Positions 4,714-6,466 of a stretch of 6,466 nt of DNA are shown here, piece by piece. Under the pieces are notes generated by a model, which was not told the DNA's origin, searched no databases, and saw only the letters and a program-made list of their open reading frames with translations. Each line of letters starts with the position of its first letter. The stretch's first letter is position 1. The translations under genes and the position numbers were made by a program. The DNA is from Candidatus Thorarchaeota archaeon SMTZ1-83 (GTDB lineage: Archaea; Asgardarchaeota; Thorarchaeia; Thorarchaeales; Thorarchaeaceae), in NCBI GenBank assembly GCA_001563325.1, contig LRSK01000087.1:1-6466 (forward strand), written 5' to 3'.

Positions 4714-5040
4714 CTATATTCTATGCTTGTAGTACCAGTACACCTTGATTATAATCCAGACGACGGTGACAGTGATGCTCAGTGTCAAATAAGGAATCAT
4801 CTGGAAGACTACGTCAATTCCGTAGAACTGTCCCATTGAAGTAACAACAACGTAGTTGAGGATTGTGATAGACCACAGGATTACTAGGGCCAATCGGAGT
4901 ATGCCCGATCCAGGGGCCTCCTCGCTATCTTCCGGTTTCCCAATCTGTGTTTCGTGCAATCTACAGACCACCGAAGAGTCTGAGCCTGAGGTCACGTACG
5001 TCCGTGTCCCCAACCCATACGCATCTGGCTTCAGAAACAT
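4714..5040 (-). CDS. Small two-helix membrane protein, paralogue of its upstream neighbour
   Basis: The product has up to 108 residues. The first 45 are hydrophilic, with a single cysteine (26) and the acidic patch EDSEE. Two membrane helices follow, about 48-68 and 78-101, separated by GQFYGIDVVFQMIPY, with a basic end (YKHRI). The protein aligns without gaps over about 68 residues to the product of the next gene upstream (5104-5382), sharing EDSEE, the D-V-x-x-Q-M-x-P-Y stretch in the loop and W-I-x-x-K in the second helix. I count about 22 identities. The family is not recognised. ATG 5040 lacks a ribosome binding site and lies just after a TATA-like CTATAAG. A GTG at 4995 or TTG at 5013 could be the true start. 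Confidence 0.65.
   Translation of the reverse strand: MFLKPDAYGLGTRTYVTSGSDSSVVCRLHETQIGKPEDSEEAPGSGILRLALVILWSITILNYVVVTSMGQFYGIDVVFQMIPYLTLSITVTVVWIIIKVYWYYKHRI
4715..4722 (-). promoter_or_regulatory. Possible TATA box for the Radical SAM gene
   Basis: The - strand reads AGAATATA here, overlapping the stop of the preceding gene. It would place transcription start near 4693 and a leader of about 25 bases before ATG 4668. The Radical SAM gene may thus be expressed on its own. Confidence 0.3.
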
Positions 5041-5103
5041 CTAGTACTTATAGCTAATCATCTCTGTAAGAACAATACCGATGCTGCATAGAGAAGGCCC
5101 GAG

Positions 5104-5382
5104 TCATTCCAGCGCCAAGTCGGGTCGGTCGAGGCCCTCTCGGAAGTATGAACGCGCCTTCATCGCAATCCAAGAGGCTGTGACTACAATGCATACCCAG
5201 CAATAGGGTGCCATTTGAGTGGCCACATCGGTGGGTATGAACCTTGCAAGATTCAAGGCTAGGAGGAAAACAAGAGCTGAAACGAAGTATACTACAACTG
5301 CGACAGTTCTGCACATCTTTGCGGAATATGGTTCCTCAGAGTCCTCCTCCTCCGCATATCTTTCCAGTTCAAGTTCCTGCAA
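5104..5382 (-). CDS. Small two-helix membrane protein, paralogue of its downstream neighbour
   Basis: The product has 92 residues. An acidic N-terminus (MQELELERYAEEEDSEE) is followed by two membrane helices, about 25-46 and 56-75, and a charged tail (REGLDRPDLALE). The loop has TDVATQMAPY and the second helix SWIAMKARSYF, which match the neighbour at 4714-5040 position for position. Cysteines are at 24, 61 and 64, not shared with the paralogue. The start is a TTG at 5382, with GGCGGT seven bases before it; no ATG or GTG occurs upstream before an in-frame stop. A good TATA box is found further upstream at 5441-5449. Small two-helix proteins of this type are often structural or regulatory membrane partners, but no function can be given. 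Confidence 0.65.
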   Translation of the reverse strand: MQELELERYAEEEDSEEPYSAKMCRTVAVVVYFVSALVFLLALNLARFIPTDVATQMAPYCWVCIVVTASWIAMKARSYFREGLDRPDLALE

Positions 5383-5440
5383 CCCAAGTACCGCCTGATA
5401 CCTACTGTAGACGTGGATTCAACTAACATATTTCTACGTC

Positions 5441-5449
5441 GTATATTAA
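5441..5449 (-). promoter_or_regulatory. Probable TATA box for the tandem membrane protein genes
   Basis: The - strand reads TTAATATAC, one of the best archaeal TATA matches in the window. It predicts transcription from about 5420 and a leader of nearly 40 bases that includes the GGCGGT ribosome binding site of the TTG-started gene at 5382. Confidence 0.5.
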
Positions 5450-5501
5450 TAGGCAATTCTATCGACGCACTGCGGCCCACTGAATATTGAAGGCTATAGA
5501 C

Positions 5502-5520
5502 CTCCCTCTGTGGATGGGAG
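5502..5520 (-). terminator. Weak hairpin after the arrestin-like gene
   Basis: CTCCC and GGGAG form a 5-bp stem around a 9-base loop, 12 bases beyond the stop of the arrestin-like gene. No T run follows on the - strand, so this is only a candidate. The rest of the 150-base gap holds the promoter of the next unit. Confidence 0.2.
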
Positions 5521-5532
5521 TGACTCTTGGTT

Positions 5533-6390
5533 TCAGAAATCAAAGTCAAGACTGATGAAAGCGTCATCTACTTTCTCAGTTCTACCATATCTGAGCGGAA
5601 TCTCGACTACTTTGTCCAATCTCCAAGCGATATCCAAGGTTACTTTGAGAATGTACGTGCATGTGATTAGCACTGACTGGAACGCATGGGGCCAGCTGTC
5701 CTTTGTATGCATTTCAATCTCAATTGGGATATGCCTAGGGAGCCTAAACTCCTCTGCATACCACTCCGCAAGCTCCATACGGTGCCTTTCTTCTTTCCCC
5801 TTGGGTGAAACTCTCTCCTCGTGGAGTATCTCGCACCTCAACCCTCGGAAGTCGATTTGATCTCCGAGTCTTACTTCGAGTCTAATAGGTGCTCCTGGAC
5901 TCACCACATCCCTCTCAACCTCAACCTCAAGGAGCCTCATAGCGTCCTCTACGAGGCTATCCCGAAGTGACACGGGTTGCAGAACCGGTGTTTCTGTCTT
6001 GACTGGAACCTGGATTTCCGTCTTCGGGTCTAGTGCCCAGGACATCTCAACCTTGGCCCTAATTGTGTATTCGATGTAGCCATGTGTTCCTGTGTAACTT
6101 GCCAAAGCATTCTGTGGCAACTCAAAAGCGAACAGGAATCGCGTTTCTCCTTCATGAATGGTTGACTCCCGTTGGAGTTCGAGAAACTCATCAACGAGCT
6201 CAACTTCCTCCACATAGACGCGCCTGTGTTTGCCGCTACCTCTAACAACTCGAGATCTTCCCTTTCCCACGAATTGTACATTGACAGAATTACAGTCGAA
6301 TGTTTCATCAGTCAATACGATGACACAGCCTTCAACGCGGTCACTAGGGGCGTATGTGTCCCTTCCCAAGTCTATGCTAATCTCTCTCAC
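5533..6390 (-). CDS. Arrestin-fold protein (two-domain, arrestin/Spo0M/Vps26-like)
   Basis: The 285-residue product shows two consecutive arrestin-like beta-sandwich domains and no membrane segment. The N-domain (about 1-135) opens with ISIDLGRDTYAPSDRVEGCV, the arrestin 'Y.pGd.v.G.v' strand pair. It has VNVQFVGKGRSRVV, then FLFAFELP at 85-92 and YTGTHGYIEYTIRAKVEMSW at 99-118, the most typical arrestin_N stretch. The second domain (about 150-285) begins VEVERDVVSPGAPIRLEVRL and ends in strands carrying YILKVTLDIAW and KVVEIPLRYG. In eukaryotes this fold scaffolds receptors and membrane trafficking; in bacteria and archaea related Spo0M-like proteins act in stress and cell-shape control by unclear means. 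The start is a GTG at 6390 with a purine-rich AGGAAGGG about nine bases before it, and the family N-terminus fits it directly. Its position before two small membrane proteins suggests possible membrane partners; that is inference. Confidence 0.85.
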   Translation of the reverse strand: MREISIDLGRDTYAPSDRVEGCVIVLTDETFDCNSVNVQFVGKGRSRVVRGSGKHRRVYVEEVELVDEFLELQRESTIHEGETRFLFAFELPQNALASYTGTHGYIEYTIRAKVEMSWALDPKTEIQVPVKTETPVLQPVSLRDSLVEDAMRLLEVEVERDVVSPGAPIRLEVRLGDQIDFRGLRCEILHEERVSPKGKEERHRMELAEWYAEEFRLPRHIPIEIEMHTKDSWPHAFQSVLITCTYILKVTLDIAWRLDKVVEIPLRYGRTEKVDDAFISLDFDF

Positions 6391-6466
6391 TAAGTTTCGC
6401 CCTTCCTACCAGTGCGTGACGTTGAATCATGGTTGGGCTGCGAGGCCTGGGTGTTCTTAGGATTTT
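6390..6466 (-). CDS. Possible 3' end of an upstream gene
   Basis: On the - strand one frame is open from the window edge to a TAG at 6392-6390 whose last G is also the first base of the arrestin-like gene's GTG. It would encode a polar tail of 24 residues (NPKNTQASQPNHD and so on). Such stop-start overlap is common in operons, but another frame is open here too and 77 bases are too few to decide. The stretch may equally be noncoding leader. Confidence 0.2.
   Translation of the reverse strand, partial: NPKNTQASQPNHDSTSRTGRKGET

Noticed and set aside
5407..5440. Loose GTAGA/TCTAC and GACGT/ACGTC inverted pairs near the 5382 gene promoter
   Set aside because: The pairs are short and not in a consistent nested order, so they do not form one good stem or dyad.

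Overview
The window looks like archaeal chromosomal DNA. The evidence is the gene content (a DsrE/DsrF/DsrH set, TusA, and an archaeal-looking Radical SAM and arrestin-fold protein), purine-rich ribosome binding sites combined with TTG and GTG starts, and TATA-like boxes about 25 bases before plausible transcription starts. Medium GC and an arrestin-fold protein would fit an Asgard archaeon of the Thorarchaeota type. That assignment is inference; no marker gene in the window proves it.

Region 1 (1-2470) is a sulfur-relay neighbourhood. On the + strand lie the tail of a DsrE-like gene, a DsrF-like gene, a DsrH-like gene and a small unknown protein. Convergent to these, on the - strand, is a two-gene unit: a four-helix membrane protein followed by a second, stand-alone DsrE-family protein. 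Divergent from that unit, on the + strand, is tusA with its intact CPxP cysteine motif. TusA and DsrE-type proteins pass persulfide sulfur between cysteines, so the likely shared job is sulfur transfer, either for tRNA thiolation or for oxidative or assimilatory sulfur trafficking. No dsrAB, dsrC or heterodisulfide-reductase-like genes are visible to choose between these.

Region 2 (2491-3771) has a - strand protein of unknown function whose C-terminal half may be a DUF22-like domain. It is divergent from a + strand protein with an N-terminal signal or anchor helix, an Ig/fibronectin-like extracellular domain and a C-terminal anchor helix. The spacer between them carries a nested inverted repeat that no gene explains.

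Region 3 (3787-6466) lies entirely on the - strand. In transcription order it holds a possible fragment of an upstream gene, a two-domain arrestin-fold protein, two small two-helix membrane proteins that align with each other without gaps (a tandem duplication), and a Radical SAM enzyme with a CX4CX2C iron-sulfur motif.

The points most worth a second look are the split sulfur-relay locus with its unknown membrane partner, the tandem paralogues beside the arrestin-like gene, the dyad symmetries in the two divergent promoter regions, and the cysteine-free DsrF. No rRNA, tRNA, CRISPR array or insertion sequence was recognised. Every gap between genes is shorter than 300 bases.
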